NCBI RefSeq assembly: GCF_005484965.1
Contig: NZ_CP034036.1
Location: 3,038,001 to 3,102,000 of the forward strand
Source of the DNA: Brenneria nigrifluens DSM 30175 = ATCC 13028
GTDB lineage: Bacteria > Pseudomonadota > Gammaproteobacteria > Enterobacterales > Enterobacteriaceae
Length of the DNA stretch: 64,000 nt
Direction: 5' to 3'
Under the pieces are notes generated by a model that was not told the origin of the DNA, made no database searches, and saw only the letters and a program-made list of their open reading frames with translations. The position numbers and the translations under genes are program-made. This document shows, piece by piece, positions 25,760-34,792 of the stretch (within the stretch, counting starts at the first letter, position 1; the number at the start of each line of letters is the position of its first letter).

Positions 25760-27004
25760 ATGTCAGACCTCAGCGCCGATCGCGCACCGCGACCCTATCC
25801 GCCGTTATTGCTGGGCAGCCAGCTGGTTTTCAACATCGGCTTCTATGCCGTGGTGCCTTTTCTGGCCATCTTCCTGCGTGACGATATGCTGCTTTCCGGC
25901 TGGGCGATCGGGCTGGTTATCGGCTTAAGAACCTTTTCGCAGCAGGGCATGTTTCTGGTCGGCGGCGCGCTGGCCGATCGCTTCGGCGCGCGCGGCATCA
26001 TTCTCTGCGGCTGCGTGGTGCGTATCGCCGGCTACCTGCTGCTGGCGCTGGCCGATTCGCTCTGGCCGATTATCCTCGGCGCCTGTCTGACCGGCGTCGG
26101 CGGCGCCCTGTTCTCGCCGGCCATTGAAGCGCTGATGGCGCAGGCCGGGACGCACAGCGAAAAACAGGGAAAACGCAGCCGGTCGGAATGGTTCGCGCTG
26201 TTCGCCATCTGCGGCGAACTGGGGGCGGTGCTCGGGCCGCTGCTCGGTTCGCTGCTGGCCGGATTCGGCTTTCAGCGGGTGGCGCTGGCCGGCGCGGCGG
26301 TATTTTTACTGGCGCTGCTGGTGCTGTTTTTCAGCCTGCCCGCCACGCCGCGCAACCAATCCGCCCTGCATATCGCCCCCTGGTGGCAAACTTTTCGTCA
26401 GCGCCGTTTTGTGGCGTTTATCATCGCCTACAGCGCTTACCTGTTTAGCTATAACCAGCTCTATCTGGCGCTGCCGGTGGAGCTGCACCGCGCCGGCGGC
26501 AGTGAAAAAGATCTCGGTCCGCTGTTTGTGCTGGCCTCGCTGCTGGTGATCGGCCTGCAACTGCCGCTGGCGCGTTTTGCCCGCCGCCACGGCGCCGCCC
26601 GCATGCTGCCGCTGGGATTCGCCCTGCTGGCGGCCTCTTTCGTCAGCGTGGCGCTGTTCGCCCCCGGCGTTCCGCCGCAAGGCTGGCTACGCTTACTGCC
26701 CGCCGTCTCACTGATTACCCTGCTGACTTTGGGGCAGATGCTGATCGTTCCCGTCGGTATGGATCTCATCCCCCGCTTCGCCAATAACCATAACCTCGGC
26801 GCGCACTATGGCGCGCTGGCGTCCATGGGCGGACTGGCGGTGCTGGTGGGCAATTTCCTGCTTGGCGGACTGCTCGACCTTGCGTTGACGCCCTCGCCGC
26901 AGGCGGCGGTTCCCTGGCTGATGCTGGCTGCGGTTCCATTGTGCAGTTCGCTGGCGATGGTGCTGATTTGCCGTCCGTTTACCCCCCTTTCCCCTCAAAA
27001 TTGA
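25760..27004 (+). CDS. MFS transporter (MdtH/CntE-like) within ABC importer operon
   Basis: 414 residues with 12 predicted transmembrane segments. The start MSDLSADRA is 13 bases after the previous stop. The IGLVIGLRTFSQQGMFLVGGALADRFGARGIIL motif between helices 2 and 3 resembles the drug:H+ antiporter family that includes MdtH. An MFS exporter in an Opp-type importer operon is unusual; a known parallel is the staphylopine system, where CntE exports the metallophore and CntABCDF takes it back with metal. No CntL- or CntM-like synthesis genes are in this window, so the parallel is only suggestive. Confidence 0.85.
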   Translation: MSDLSADRAPRPYPPLLLGSQLVFNIGFYAVVPFLAIFLRDDMLLSGWAIGLVIGLRTFSQQGMFLVGGALADRFGARGIILCGCVVRIAGYLLLALADSLWPIILGACLTGVGGALFSPAIEALMAQAGTHSEKQGKRSRSEWFALFAICGELGAVLGPLLGSLLAGFGFQRVALAGAAVFLLALLVLFFSLPATPRNQSALHIAPWWQTFRQRRFVAFIIAYSAYLFSYNQLYLALPVELHRAGGSEKDLGPLFVLASLLVIGLQLPLARFARRHGAARMLPLGFALLAASFVSVALFAPGVPPQGWLRLLPAVSLITLLTLGQMLIVPVGMDLIPRFANNHNLGAHYGALASMGGLAVLVGNFLLGGLLDLALTPSPQAAVPWLMLAAVPLCSSLAMVLICRPFTPLSPQN

Positions 27005-27017
27005 TAAGGACCGTCCG

Positions 27018-28532
27018 ATGCGCGTACGCCCTCTCCATCCCGTTTGCGGCCTGCTTTGCGCCGCCCTGCTGCTTTCCGGCTGCTTCAACGAAGCGGAAGA
27101 TCAATCCGCCGCCGATAACGGCGGCCGCCTGAAACTGGCGATGCTGCAACCGCCGCGCTCCGGCCTGACGCCGCTGAGCGACGACGCCTTTAAACTATCG
27201 CGCTGGAGCACGGCGGAAACGCTGGTGGTGCTGGACGCGCAGGGTGAAGCCCAGCCCGCCCTGGCGACCCGCTGGCGGCGAATCGACGACCATACCTGGC
27301 GTTTTGAACTGCGCCCCGACGTGCATTTCCATGACGACACCGAGCTAAACGCGGCGACCGTGGTCAACGCGCTGACGGTGGCCGCCAGCGCCGCGCCCAA
27401 ACCGCGTATTCTCGACGGCGTGCAACTGAGCGTGGTCGCCGAGGGCGATAGCGCGGTGCTGGTGTCAACCGCCCAGCCGGATCCGCTGCTGCCCCAGCGG
27501 CTCTCCAGTCCGCAGTTGGCTATTCTGTCCGCCAATGCTTACGGCGAAAACGGCGTGGTCAACCCGCAAAATGCCGGCAGCGGTCCTTTTGTGCTGCGCA
27601 GCGTAAACGGCACCAGCGGCGCCACCCTGGACAGATTCGACGGCTATTGGGGGGAAAAGGCGCAGGCGAGCGGCATTGACGTCAGCTTTGTGCCGGACGG
27701 CCCGGCCCGCGCCGCCGCGCTGCGCACCGGCGCGGCGGATATCGTTGAAGCGATCCCGGTATCGCAGGCGCCGCTGCTGGATCAAAACCTGGTGCACGAA
27801 GTGCCGATGCCGCGCACCAATACCCTCTATCTCAATACCCGTCTGGGGCCGATGAAGGATCCGGCGCTGCGCGCGGCGGTGCGCGACGCCGTCAATCGCC
27901 GGCAGTTGGTCGATAACGTGTATGAGAAACGCGCCGACACGGCGCAGGGATTGCTCGGCCCGGCGCTGCCCTGGGCCGCCGAGCTGCGCCAGCCCGTCGC
28001 CGCCCCGGTAACGGCCGCGGCGCCCGATGGCGTAAGCATCACGCTGGCGACCTTCAGCGACCGCGCCGAACTGCCGGAAGTGGCGGTCTATCTGGCGCAA
28101 CAGCTCACCGCCGCCGGTTTTACGGTAAAACAGGTGGTGCGCGAATATTCGCAGATCGAGTCCGATGCGCTGGCCGGCAAATTCGATGCCTTTATTTTGT
28201 CGCGCGCCACGGTGCTGGATTCCGGCGATCCCGTCGCCTATCTCTACAGCGACTTCGCCTGCGAGGGATCTTTCAATATTTCCCAGCTTTGCCGTCCGGA
28301 AATCGACGGCGCCCTGCAACAGGCGGCGGCCATCCCGGCCGGCGATCAGCGGCGCCAGGCGATTATGCGGGCGGAGAATCTGATTCTGGCCAGCGACGCC
28401 GCCATTCCGCTGCTGCACGAACGGGTTATTCAGGGGGAAAGCGCGCGGGTGAAGGATGCGCTGCGCGACCCGCGCGAACGCGTCTTGATCAACAGCGCCA
28501 CCCGCATCGAACCGCCGACCAAAACCGAGTAA
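27018..28532 (+). CDS. Substrate-binding lipoprotein, SBP_bac_5 family
   Basis: 504 residues with a lipoprotein signal (LLLSGCFNE; lipobox at about residue 24), so it is tethered to the inner membrane. The mature part has the peptide/nickel/opine binding fold: WRFELRPDVHFHDDTELNAATVV, GSGPFVLRSVNGT, DRFDGYWGE and the C-terminal lobe with PLLHERVIQG. The start MRVRPLHPV follows the MFS stop by 13 bases. It would feed the fused permease in the next gene. Substrates of the family range from peptides to nickel chelates, and nothing in the sequence decides between them. Confidence 0.88.
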   Translation: MRVRPLHPVCGLLCAALLLSGCFNEAEDQSAADNGGRLKLAMLQPPRSGLTPLSDDAFKLSRWSTAETLVVLDAQGEAQPALATRWRRIDDHTWRFELRPDVHFHDDTELNAATVVNALTVAASAAPKPRILDGVQLSVVAEGDSAVLVSTAQPDPLLPQRLSSPQLAILSANAYGENGVVNPQNAGSGPFVLRSVNGTSGATLDRFDGYWGEKAQASGIDVSFVPDGPARAAALRTGAADIVEAIPVSQAPLLDQNLVHEVPMPRTNTLYLNTRLGPMKDPALRAAVRDAVNRRQLVDNVYEKRADTAQGLLGPALPWAAELRQPVAAPVTAAAPDGVSITLATFSDRAELPEVAVYLAQQLTAAGFTVKQVVREYSQIESDALAGKFDAFILSRATVLDSGDPVAYLYSDFACEGSFNISQLCRPEIDGALQQAAAIPAGDQRRQAIMRAENLILASDAAIPLLHERVIQGESARVKDALRDPRERVLINSATRIEPPTKTE

Positions 28533-28548
28533 TGGGTGAAACAAGGTC

Positions 28549-30327
28549 ATGAGTGAGCAAATCTATTGCCGCACCTGCGCCGGCGTCAGCCGCATGCGCC
28601 ACCCGCGCTACGGCATGCTGATACCGTTTTTTTCCCGCCTGCTGACGTTGGCGGCCATCGTCGCGCTGATTGGCGTACTGCCCTGGTTATCCGGTCAGGA
28701 TCCGGCGCTGGCGCTGCTGCGCGCCCGTTCCGGCGATCAGGAAGCCACGGCGGAAACGCTAAATGCGATCCGCCAGTCGCTGGGGCTGGATCAGGGGCCT
28801 CTGCAACTGCTGGCGAACTGGATCGGCGGACTGCTGCGCGGCGACGCCGGTTATTCGTGGGTATCCGGCCGGCCGGTATTACCGGGAATGCTGCAGGCGG
28901 CGGGCGTCTCGCTGACGTTGATGGCCTCGGCGGCGCTGGTCGCCTTTTCGCTGGCGGCGCTGCTGTGCGCCCCCACGTTCCTCCAGGGATTACACGGCCG
29001 GATTCGCCGCTCCAACGGCCTGTTCGCCGCCATGTTCACCGCGCTGCCGGAATTTCTGCTGGCGTCGTTTTTACTGATTGTCGGCGCGGTGTGGCTGCGG
29101 TGGTTCCCGCCCTACGGCTGGCAGGGGCTGCACTATGCGGTGTTGCCGTCTCTGGCGCTGGGCATTCCCGCCGGCGGCTACCTGGGGCGGATTATCGCCG
29201 ACGCGCTGTCGGCCACCTTTAGCGAAAACTGGCTGATGACCTGGAGCGTGGCGGGCGTCGGCCGCCGCCACATTGCGCTGGCGGTGCTGAAACGCACCCT
29301 GCCGGGGGTGATGCCGCTGGTGGGGCTGGTGCTGGTTTCACTCACCGGCGGCGCGATAGCGGTGGAAAAGGTTTTCGCCATACCGGGCCTGGGCAGGGCC
29401 ACGCTGGGGGCGGCGGCGGCGCAGGATCTGCCCGCGCTGCAGACCGGCGTGCTTATTTTACTGACTATCGCCTCAATCGCCGGCATGGCCGCCGCCGGCG
29501 TACGGCTGCTGATCCTCGGCCGCGCGCTGCATAACGGCGCCATGCCGGTGCCGCAAGAAAACCAGGTGACGGCGTCGCGTTACGCCGTCTGGCTGCCGCT
29601 GCTCTGCCTGTTGCTTTTAGCGCTGCTGTTGATCGCCGGGCTGCCGCGCGATCCCTATAGCTCCGCCTTTTTGCGTCTGCAGGCGCCCTCTTTTGCGCTG
29701 CCGTTCGGCGCGGACGCCATGGGGCGCGACCTGCTGGCCCGCGTCGCCCACGGCACGCTGCATACCTGCCTGCTGGCGTTGGCGGTATCGCTGGCCTGTC
29801 TGGTCATCGGCCTGTTTATCGGTCTGTTTCCCCGTCTGTGCACCGGCCCGATAGAAGTAACCAATGCCCTGCCCCCGGTTATCGCCGGCCTGCTGGTGGC
29901 GGCCATCAACGGCCCGAGTTCGACGGGGGCGGCGCTGGCTGTGGTCGCCGTCAGCTGGGCGCCGCTGGCGGCGCACACCGCGGCGCTGGTCGCCGAAATC
30001 GCTGCGCGTCCCTATGTTCGCATATTACCGGTAATCGGCGTCGGCCCGGTGCGCCGCAGTCTGTTTTACGTCTTGCCGGCGCTGGCCGGACCGCTGTTCC
30101 GCCACGCCATGCTGCGCCTGCCCGGTATCGCGCTGGCGCTGGCCTCGCTGGGATTTCTGGGATTGGGCGCTTCGCCGCCGACCCCGGAATGGGGGCGCGT
30201 GCTGGCGGAAGGCATGCCGTATATCGAACGGGCCTTTTGGGGTGTGCTGGCGCCCGCGGCGGCGCTGGCCGTGCTGTCGGTGCTGGCGGTCAGCGCCGCC
30301 AATCTGTCGGGTCGGGGAAAACGCTGA
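28549..30327 (+). CDS. ABC permease, DppB and DppC domains fused in one chain
   Basis: 592 residues with two permease domains. The first (about 25-325) is DppB-like, with the N-terminal QSLGLDQGPLQLLANWIGG...GDAGYSW segment and the coupling loop near VAGVGRRHIALAVLKRTLPG. The second (about 345-590) is DppC-like, with the typical LPFGADAMGRDLLARVAHGTLHTCL entry and the IGVGPVRRSLFYVLPALAGP loop. Normally these are two genes; here they are joined with a linker around residues 330-345. The chain could have arisen by loss of a stop codon between dppB and dppC, a gene fusion. The sequence is in one frame throughout. Start MSEQIYC; the ATG 15 codons later is an alternative. Confidence 0.87.
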   Translation: MSEQIYCRTCAGVSRMRHPRYGMLIPFFSRLLTLAAIVALIGVLPWLSGQDPALALLRARSGDQEATAETLNAIRQSLGLDQGPLQLLANWIGGLLRGDAGYSWVSGRPVLPGMLQAAGVSLTLMASAALVAFSLAALLCAPTFLQGLHGRIRRSNGLFAAMFTALPEFLLASFLLIVGAVWLRWFPPYGWQGLHYAVLPSLALGIPAGGYLGRIIADALSATFSENWLMTWSVAGVGRRHIALAVLKRTLPGVMPLVGLVLVSLTGGAIAVEKVFAIPGLGRATLGAAAAQDLPALQTGVLILLTIASIAGMAAAGVRLLILGRALHNGAMPVPQENQVTASRYAVWLPLLCLLLLALLLIAGLPRDPYSSAFLRLQAPSFALPFGADAMGRDLLARVAHGTLHTCLLALAVSLACLVIGLFIGLFPRLCTGPIEVTNALPPVIAGLLVAAINGPSSTGAALAVVAVSWAPLAAHTAALVAEIAARPYVRILPVIGVGPVRRSLFYVLPALAGPLFRHAMLRLPGIALALASLGFLGLGASPPTPEWGRVLAEGMPYIERAFWGVLAPAAALAVLSVLAVSAANLSGRGKR

Positions 30328-30433
30328 ACCGGAAGAGTCGTTTTTGCGCCTGTTTTCGGCTAGCCTGTTGATTAACGGGCTAACCGCTTCAGCCCACTAC
30401 CGCTGAAGCTCAAGAAAAAAACGGAGAAGATAT

Positions 30434-31894
30434 ATGGGCAACAACGGATCCGGCACAAGGCTCACCGCCGCCGAGGCGCTTGATAAACTGGAAGCGTTGT
30501 ACGATGGCGCGGTTGCGGCACTGCGCGACGCGATTGAAGACTTTATCACCCAGGGGAAATTGCCCGATGCGCAGGCGCGCGCCGCGGGGCTTTTCGCCTA
30601 TCCGGAGCTGCGCGTCAAATGGGACGGCGTCGCGGCGGGCCACACCAGACACCGGGCGTATGGGCGATTTACGCGGCCCGGCAGCTACACCACCACCATC
30701 ACCCGCCCGCGTTTTTTCCATCACTATCTGACCGAACAGCTGACCCTGCTTGAGGGGGAGTACGCCGCCAGCATTGAAGTGGCGCCGTCCCATCAGGAAA
30801 TTCCCTTCCCCTACGTGCTGGACGGATCCGACCTTATCCTCGACCGTTCGATGAGCGCCGGGATCGCCCGGCATTTTCCCACCACCGAGCTGTCGCAAAT
30901 CGGCGATGAAACCGCCGACGGATTATTCCACGCCACCACCACCTCGCCGCTGTCGCATTTTGACGCGCTGAGGACCGATTTTTCCCTGGCGCGGCTGCGC
31001 CACTATACCGGCACGGCGGTGGAACATTTTCAGTCGTTCGTTCTCTTTACCAACTATACCCGCTACGTGGACGAATTTGTGCGCTGGGCCTGCGACCAGA
31101 TCGCCGACGCGCACAGCCCGTATGAATCCCTGTCCTGCGCCGGCGGCATCTCTATTACCTCGGCAACCGCCAATCCCGAACGCTCCGTTTCCGACCTCGC
31201 CTGGAAAAACCACCAGATGCCGGCTTACCACCTGATTTCGCGCAACGGCAAAGGCATTACCCTGGTAAATATCGGCGTCGGCCCGTCCAATGCCAAAACC
31301 ATCTGCGATCACCTCGCGGTGCTGCGGCCGCACGCCTGGCTGATGATCGGTCACTGCGGCGGCCTACGCGAAAGCCAGGCGATCGGCGATTACGTGCTGG
31401 CTCACGCCTATCTGCGCGACGACCACGTTCTTGATTCGGTGCTGCCGCCTGATATTCCTATCCCCAGCATCGCCGAGGTGCAGCGCGCCCTTTATGACGC
31501 CACCAAAACGGTGAGCGGCATGCCCGGCGAGGAGGTGAAACAGCGTCTGCGCACCGGTACGGTGGTCACTACCGACGATCGCAATTGGGAGTTGAGATAT
31601 TCGGCCTCCGCGCTGCGCTTTAATCTCAGCCGCGCGGTGGCCGTGGATATGGAAAGCGCGACCATTGCCGCGCAGGGTTACCGTTTCCGGGTGCCTTACG
31701 GCACGCTGCTCTGCGTCTCCGACAAGCCGCTGCACGGCGAAATCAAGCTGCCCGGCCAGGCCAACCGCTTCTATGAGGGCGCCATTTCGGAGCATCTGCA
31801 AATCGGCATCTGCGCCATCGATCTGCTGCGCGCCGAAGGCGACCGCCTGCATTCACGCAAACTGCGCACCTTCAACGAACCGCCGTTCCGTTAG
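30434..31894 (+). CDS. amn: AMP nucleosidase
   Basis: 486 residues, the normal length. It hydrolyses AMP to adenine and ribose 5-phosphate in the cytoplasm. The N-terminal AMP nucleosidase-specific domain (LTAAEALDKLEALYDGAVAALRDAI...RPGSYTTTITRPRFF) is followed by the phosphorylase-like catalytic domain with GPSNAKTICDHLAVLRPHAWLMIGHCGGLRESQ and the AVDMESATIAAQGYRFRVPYGTLLCVSDKP segment that carries the catalytic Asp/Glu region. GGAG upstream supports the ATG. In E. coli amn belongs to the phosphate regulon; no such site was identified here. It stands alone, ending at a bidirectional hairpin shared with proP. Confidence 0.93.
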   Translation: MGNNGSGTRLTAAEALDKLEALYDGAVAALRDAIEDFITQGKLPDAQARAAGLFAYPELRVKWDGVAAGHTRHRAYGRFTRPGSYTTTITRPRFFHHYLTEQLTLLEGEYAASIEVAPSHQEIPFPYVLDGSDLILDRSMSAGIARHFPTTELSQIGDETADGLFHATTTSPLSHFDALRTDFSLARLRHYTGTAVEHFQSFVLFTNYTRYVDEFVRWACDQIADAHSPYESLSCAGGISITSATANPERSVSDLAWKNHQMPAYHLISRNGKGITLVNIGVGPSNAKTICDHLAVLRPHAWLMIGHCGGLRESQAIGDYVLAHAYLRDDHVLDSVLPPDIPIPSIAEVQRALYDATKTVSGMPGEEVKQRLRTGTVVTTDDRNWELRYSASALRFNLSRAVAVDMESATIAAQGYRFRVPYGTLLCVSDKPLHGEIKLPGQANRFYEGAISEHLQIGICAIDLLRAEGDRLHSRKLRTFNEPPFR

Positions 31895-31907
31895 GTCGCG
31901 GTTTACC

Positions 31908-31942
31908 GCCGGCATTGCATCTGATAAAGATGCAATGCCGGC
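31908..31942. terminator. Hairpin between convergent amn and proP
   Basis: A perfect 14-bp stem (GCCGGCATTGCATC paired with GATGCAATGCCGGC) with a 7-base loop TGATAAA lies between the convergent ends of amn (31894) and proP (31952). It has no T-run on either strand, so it would be an unusual intrinsic terminator. It may instead stop or protect 3' ends of both transcripts. Confidence 0.7.
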
Positions 31943-31951
31943 GCCAGCGCC

Positions 31952-33454
31952 TTAATTGATTTCCGGGTGCTGGTCGATCAGGCTTCTTCTTTTCTTCTGC
32001 AGCTCGGTGATTTGCTCGTCAATATCTTCGATTTTCTGCTCGATATTGTCGTATTGCTCCTGCAACAGCTCTTTCGCCTCGGCCCGGTCGGAAGCCGCCG
32101 GCGTGGCGCCTTTTAACGGCCGGTTGGCCGTTTCTTTCATTGCTATCCCGGTGACCAGCCCGATGACGGCAATCACCATCAAATAATAGGCCGGCATATA
32201 AAGATTGCCCGTTGATTCAACCAGCCATGCCGCCGCCGTCGGCGTAAAGCCGGCAATCAGAACGGATATATTGAATGAGATCGCCAACGCGCTGTAACGT
32301 ATATGCGTCGGGAACAGCGCGGGTAAAATAGACGCCATCACGCCGGTAAAAGAGTTAAGCAGCACGGCCAGAATCAGCAGTCCGCAAAAAATAAGGCCAA
32401 TCACGCCGCTGTTAATAAGCATGAAACTGGGGATGGATAAAAGAAAAAGACCGATGCTGCCGCAAATAATAAACGGCTTGCGCCCGAATCTGTCGCTCAT
32501 TAATCCCATGACCGGCTGGACAAACAGCATACCGAGCATCACGGCGATAATAATCATTACGCCATGATCTTCCGAATAATGCAGGCTGTGCGACAGGTAG
32601 CTCGGCATATAGGTCAGCAACATATAGTAGGTGACGTTGGTGACAATAACCACGCCGACGCACATCAGCAACCCCCGCCACTGTTTGGCGGCAATCTCCC
32701 TGAACGACACTTTGGGCGCCGACTGCAGGCTGTCTTTCGAGTCTTTATCAAGTTTATCGACATGTTGTTGAAAGGCAGGTGTTTCCTCCAGCGCATGGCG
32801 CAAATAGATCCCGATCAGTCCCAGAGGACCGGCGATAAAGAACGGAATACGCCATCCCCATTCGAGGAAGTCCGCTTCACCGACAATCGACGAAATCAGC
32901 ACCACCACGCCCGCGCCTAAAACAAAGCCGGCGATCGACCCGAAATCAAGCCAACTGCCTAAAAAGCCGCGCTTTCTGTCCGGTGAATATTCGGCAACGA
33001 ATATCGCCGCGCCGGTATATTCCCCGCCGACGGAAAAACCCTGCGCCAATTTCGCCAGCAGCAATAATATCGGCGCCCAGATACCTATTGATGCATAGGA
33101 GGGGATTAAACCAATACAGAAGGTGCTGACCGCCATAATAATAATGGTGACCGACAACACTTTCTGGCGGCCGAATTTATCGCCCATGGCGCCAAAAAAT
33201 ACGCCGCCCAATGGCCTGACCAGAAAAGGAACCGAAAAGGTCGCCAGCGCGGCAATCATTTGCACGCCGGGATCCGCGCCGGGGAAAAATACCCGTCCGA
33301 GCGCATAAGCAACAAAACCATAAACGCCGAAATCGAACCATTCCATCGCATTGCCAAGCGCTGCGGCCGTAATGGCTTTTTTAAGCTTGGCGTCGTCAAT
33401 TATCGTAATGTCCTGTATTTTCATCGGCACACGACGTTTCTTTTTTAATACCAT
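31952..33454 (-). CDS. proP: Proline/glycine betaine:proton symporter ProP
   Basis: 500 residues. The start MVLKKKRRV has GGAG seven bases upstream. The body has 12 transmembrane segments with the MFS loop GDKFGRQKVL, the MEWFDFGVYGF entry and the GGEYTGAAIFVAEYSPDRKRG motif of metabolite:H+ symporters. The C-terminal tail of about 60 residues (ASDRAEAKELLQEQYDNIEQKIEDIDEQITELQKK) is a long heptad-patterned coiled coil, the hallmark of osmosensing ProP. It takes up proline, glycine betaine and related compatible solutes during osmotic stress. In E. coli the gene has RpoS- and Fis/CRP-dependent promoters; none was resolved here. Confidence 0.9.
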   Translation of the reverse strand: MVLKKKRRVPMKIQDITIIDDAKLKKAITAAALGNAMEWFDFGVYGFVAYALGRVFFPGADPGVQMIAALATFSVPFLVRPLGGVFFGAMGDKFGRQKVLSVTIIIMAVSTFCIGLIPSYASIGIWAPILLLLAKLAQGFSVGGEYTGAAIFVAEYSPDRKRGFLGSWLDFGSIAGFVLGAGVVVLISSIVGEADFLEWGWRIPFFIAGPLGLIGIYLRHALEETPAFQQHVDKLDKDSKDSLQSAPKVSFREIAAKQWRGLLMCVGVVIVTNVTYYMLLTYMPSYLSHSLHYSEDHGVMIIIAVMLGMLFVQPVMGLMSDRFGRKPFIICGSIGLFLLSIPSFMLINSGVIGLIFCGLLILAVLLNSFTGVMASILPALFPTHIRYSALAISFNISVLIAGFTPTAAAWLVESTGNLYMPAYYLMVIAVIGLVTGIAMKETANRPLKGATPAASDRAEAKELLQEQYDNIEQKIEDIDEQITELQKKRRSLIDQHPEIN

Positions 33455-34091
33455 TTATGACTCCATTTGTTTAAAAAACAACCAATCCAACAGCAATAAC
33501 TATAAACCGTTGCAATAATACTTTCCCCAAACGACTTGATTATAGGATATTTTAAAAAAGTGACGCATATTACGCCCGATAATTAAAATCGATTTACGAC
33601 TTTATTAATAAATAACAGAGCAGTAATTTCATATTGAAATTACTGGCATGTGAAATACAACGATTGTTATTACGCCAAATTCCCTCTGGACAGACTGATG
33701 GCGGTGGATGAAGCCGGATATGCACGATGCGCTCGCCCGCTTTTGCACCAAATAACAGCAGGCCGTTCCAATATGAGGCAAATCGCCCGGCGCATACCGC
33801 GAAAAGTAAACTACCAGACAACAATTTTCTGCCGCCCCGGGCCACTTTCCCACAAAAAAATTGACTGCCTGGCAAATTTTTTCCTACCTTTCGCCCTGAT
33901 TTCCCCGTCGATTTTCGCCGAAGAAAGAATTTTAATTTACTGTTTTAACTATGATTTTTGTTACATTATGACGAAGAGTACCGTGTTGGCAGACCGAATC
34001 GGCCGCATGAAAAAACGCCGAATTATATAAAATGGCATGAAAGATGCTTGAATGTGTAAAAGTTACCTAATACGCAACAAGAGGGATCGGG
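33455..34091. other. AT-rich intergenic region between proP and cupin regulator
   Basis: This 637-bp divergent region contains promoters for proP and for the XRE-cupin gene. It is AT-rich except for a middle GC-rich part. ORFs exist on both strands but lack a good ribosome binding site, fit no family I know, and read through low-complexity sequence, so none is called. A strong ribosome binding site (AGAGGG) marks the start of the cupin gene at 34092. Confidence 0.4.
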
Positions 34092-34700
34092 ATGCCTCAT
34101 TCAGTTCATGATGACCAATCTGAGAGTAGCAGGAAAAATGACGCAGTCGAAGACTTTAACGTTGGCGTGCGCTTGCGCGCCCTGCGTAAAGCCAAAGGGA
34201 TGCGTATCGAAGAAGTCGCGCAGCAGGTCGGCGTGAGTAAATCGTTTATCAGCCGACTGGAACGCAATGTGACGCAGGCGTCAATCGCCACGCTGCTGCG
34301 TGTGTGCGAAGTCGTGGGCATTACGCCGTCAAAACTGTTTGATCCGCCGTCAACCAACTTTGTCCCGGCAGGCCAGGGCACACCGATCAGCCTCGGCGGC
34401 GAGAACATGCGCGAGTATTTGATTAGCGGTGCCGGCAACGAAGAGATGATGGTGCTGTTCTCCGAGATCGATCCCCAGGGGGGGTCCGGCACCGAGCCTT
34501 ATACCTTGCAAGCGGCGGTGGATATGGTGCATGTACTGAGCGGCAGCCTTGAAGTGGTGATTGAAGAGCAGCGCTATGTGCTGAAAAAAAGCGACACGCT
34601 GACCTTCAAACCCACGCTGCCCCATACGTGGCGCAACACGTCGACCACGGAGATATGTACCGCCATCTGGGTGATTGTGCCGCCTCCGATGGGCACCTGA
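34092..34700 (+). CDS. XRE-family regulator with C-terminal cupin (PuuR-like)
   Basis: 202 residues. The helix-turn-helix (about residues 25-80; LRALRKAKGMRIEEVAQQVGVSKSFISRLERNVTQASIATLLRVCEVVG) is followed by a cupin domain (about 110-200, LSGSLEVVIEEQRYVLKKSDTLTFKPTLPHTWRN). Proteins of this architecture, such as PuuR, repress genes for polyamine or amino acid use and respond to a small ligand in the cupin. GAGGG lies before the start. It is 92 bp from the ABC importer binding protein on the same strand, so it probably controls the importer-ureohydrolase set. That set includes a ureohydrolase, fitting a guanidino compound as effector (inference). Confidence 0.88.
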   Translation: MPHSVHDDQSESSRKNDAVEDFNVGVRLRALRKAKGMRIEEVAQQVGVSKSFISRLERNVTQASIATLLRVCEVVGITPSKLFDPPSTNFVPAGQGTPISLGGENMREYLISGAGNEEMMVLFSEIDPQGGSGTEPYTLQAAVDMVHVLSGSLEVVIEEQRYVLKKSDTLTFKPTLPHTWRNTSTTEICTAIWVIVPPPMGT

Positions 34701-34792
34701 GTCCGAGCGGTGGGAACGGCGAGCCAGACGACATATCGGCAGGCCACGGCCTGTTGCGGGATAACGAATTAAACCAACCAGAGGATGTAACG

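Noticed and set aside
33594..34030. Reading frames on both strands between proP and the cupin regulator.
   Set aside because: No ribosome binding site, no recognisable family and low-complexity content; they overlap each other on opposite strands.
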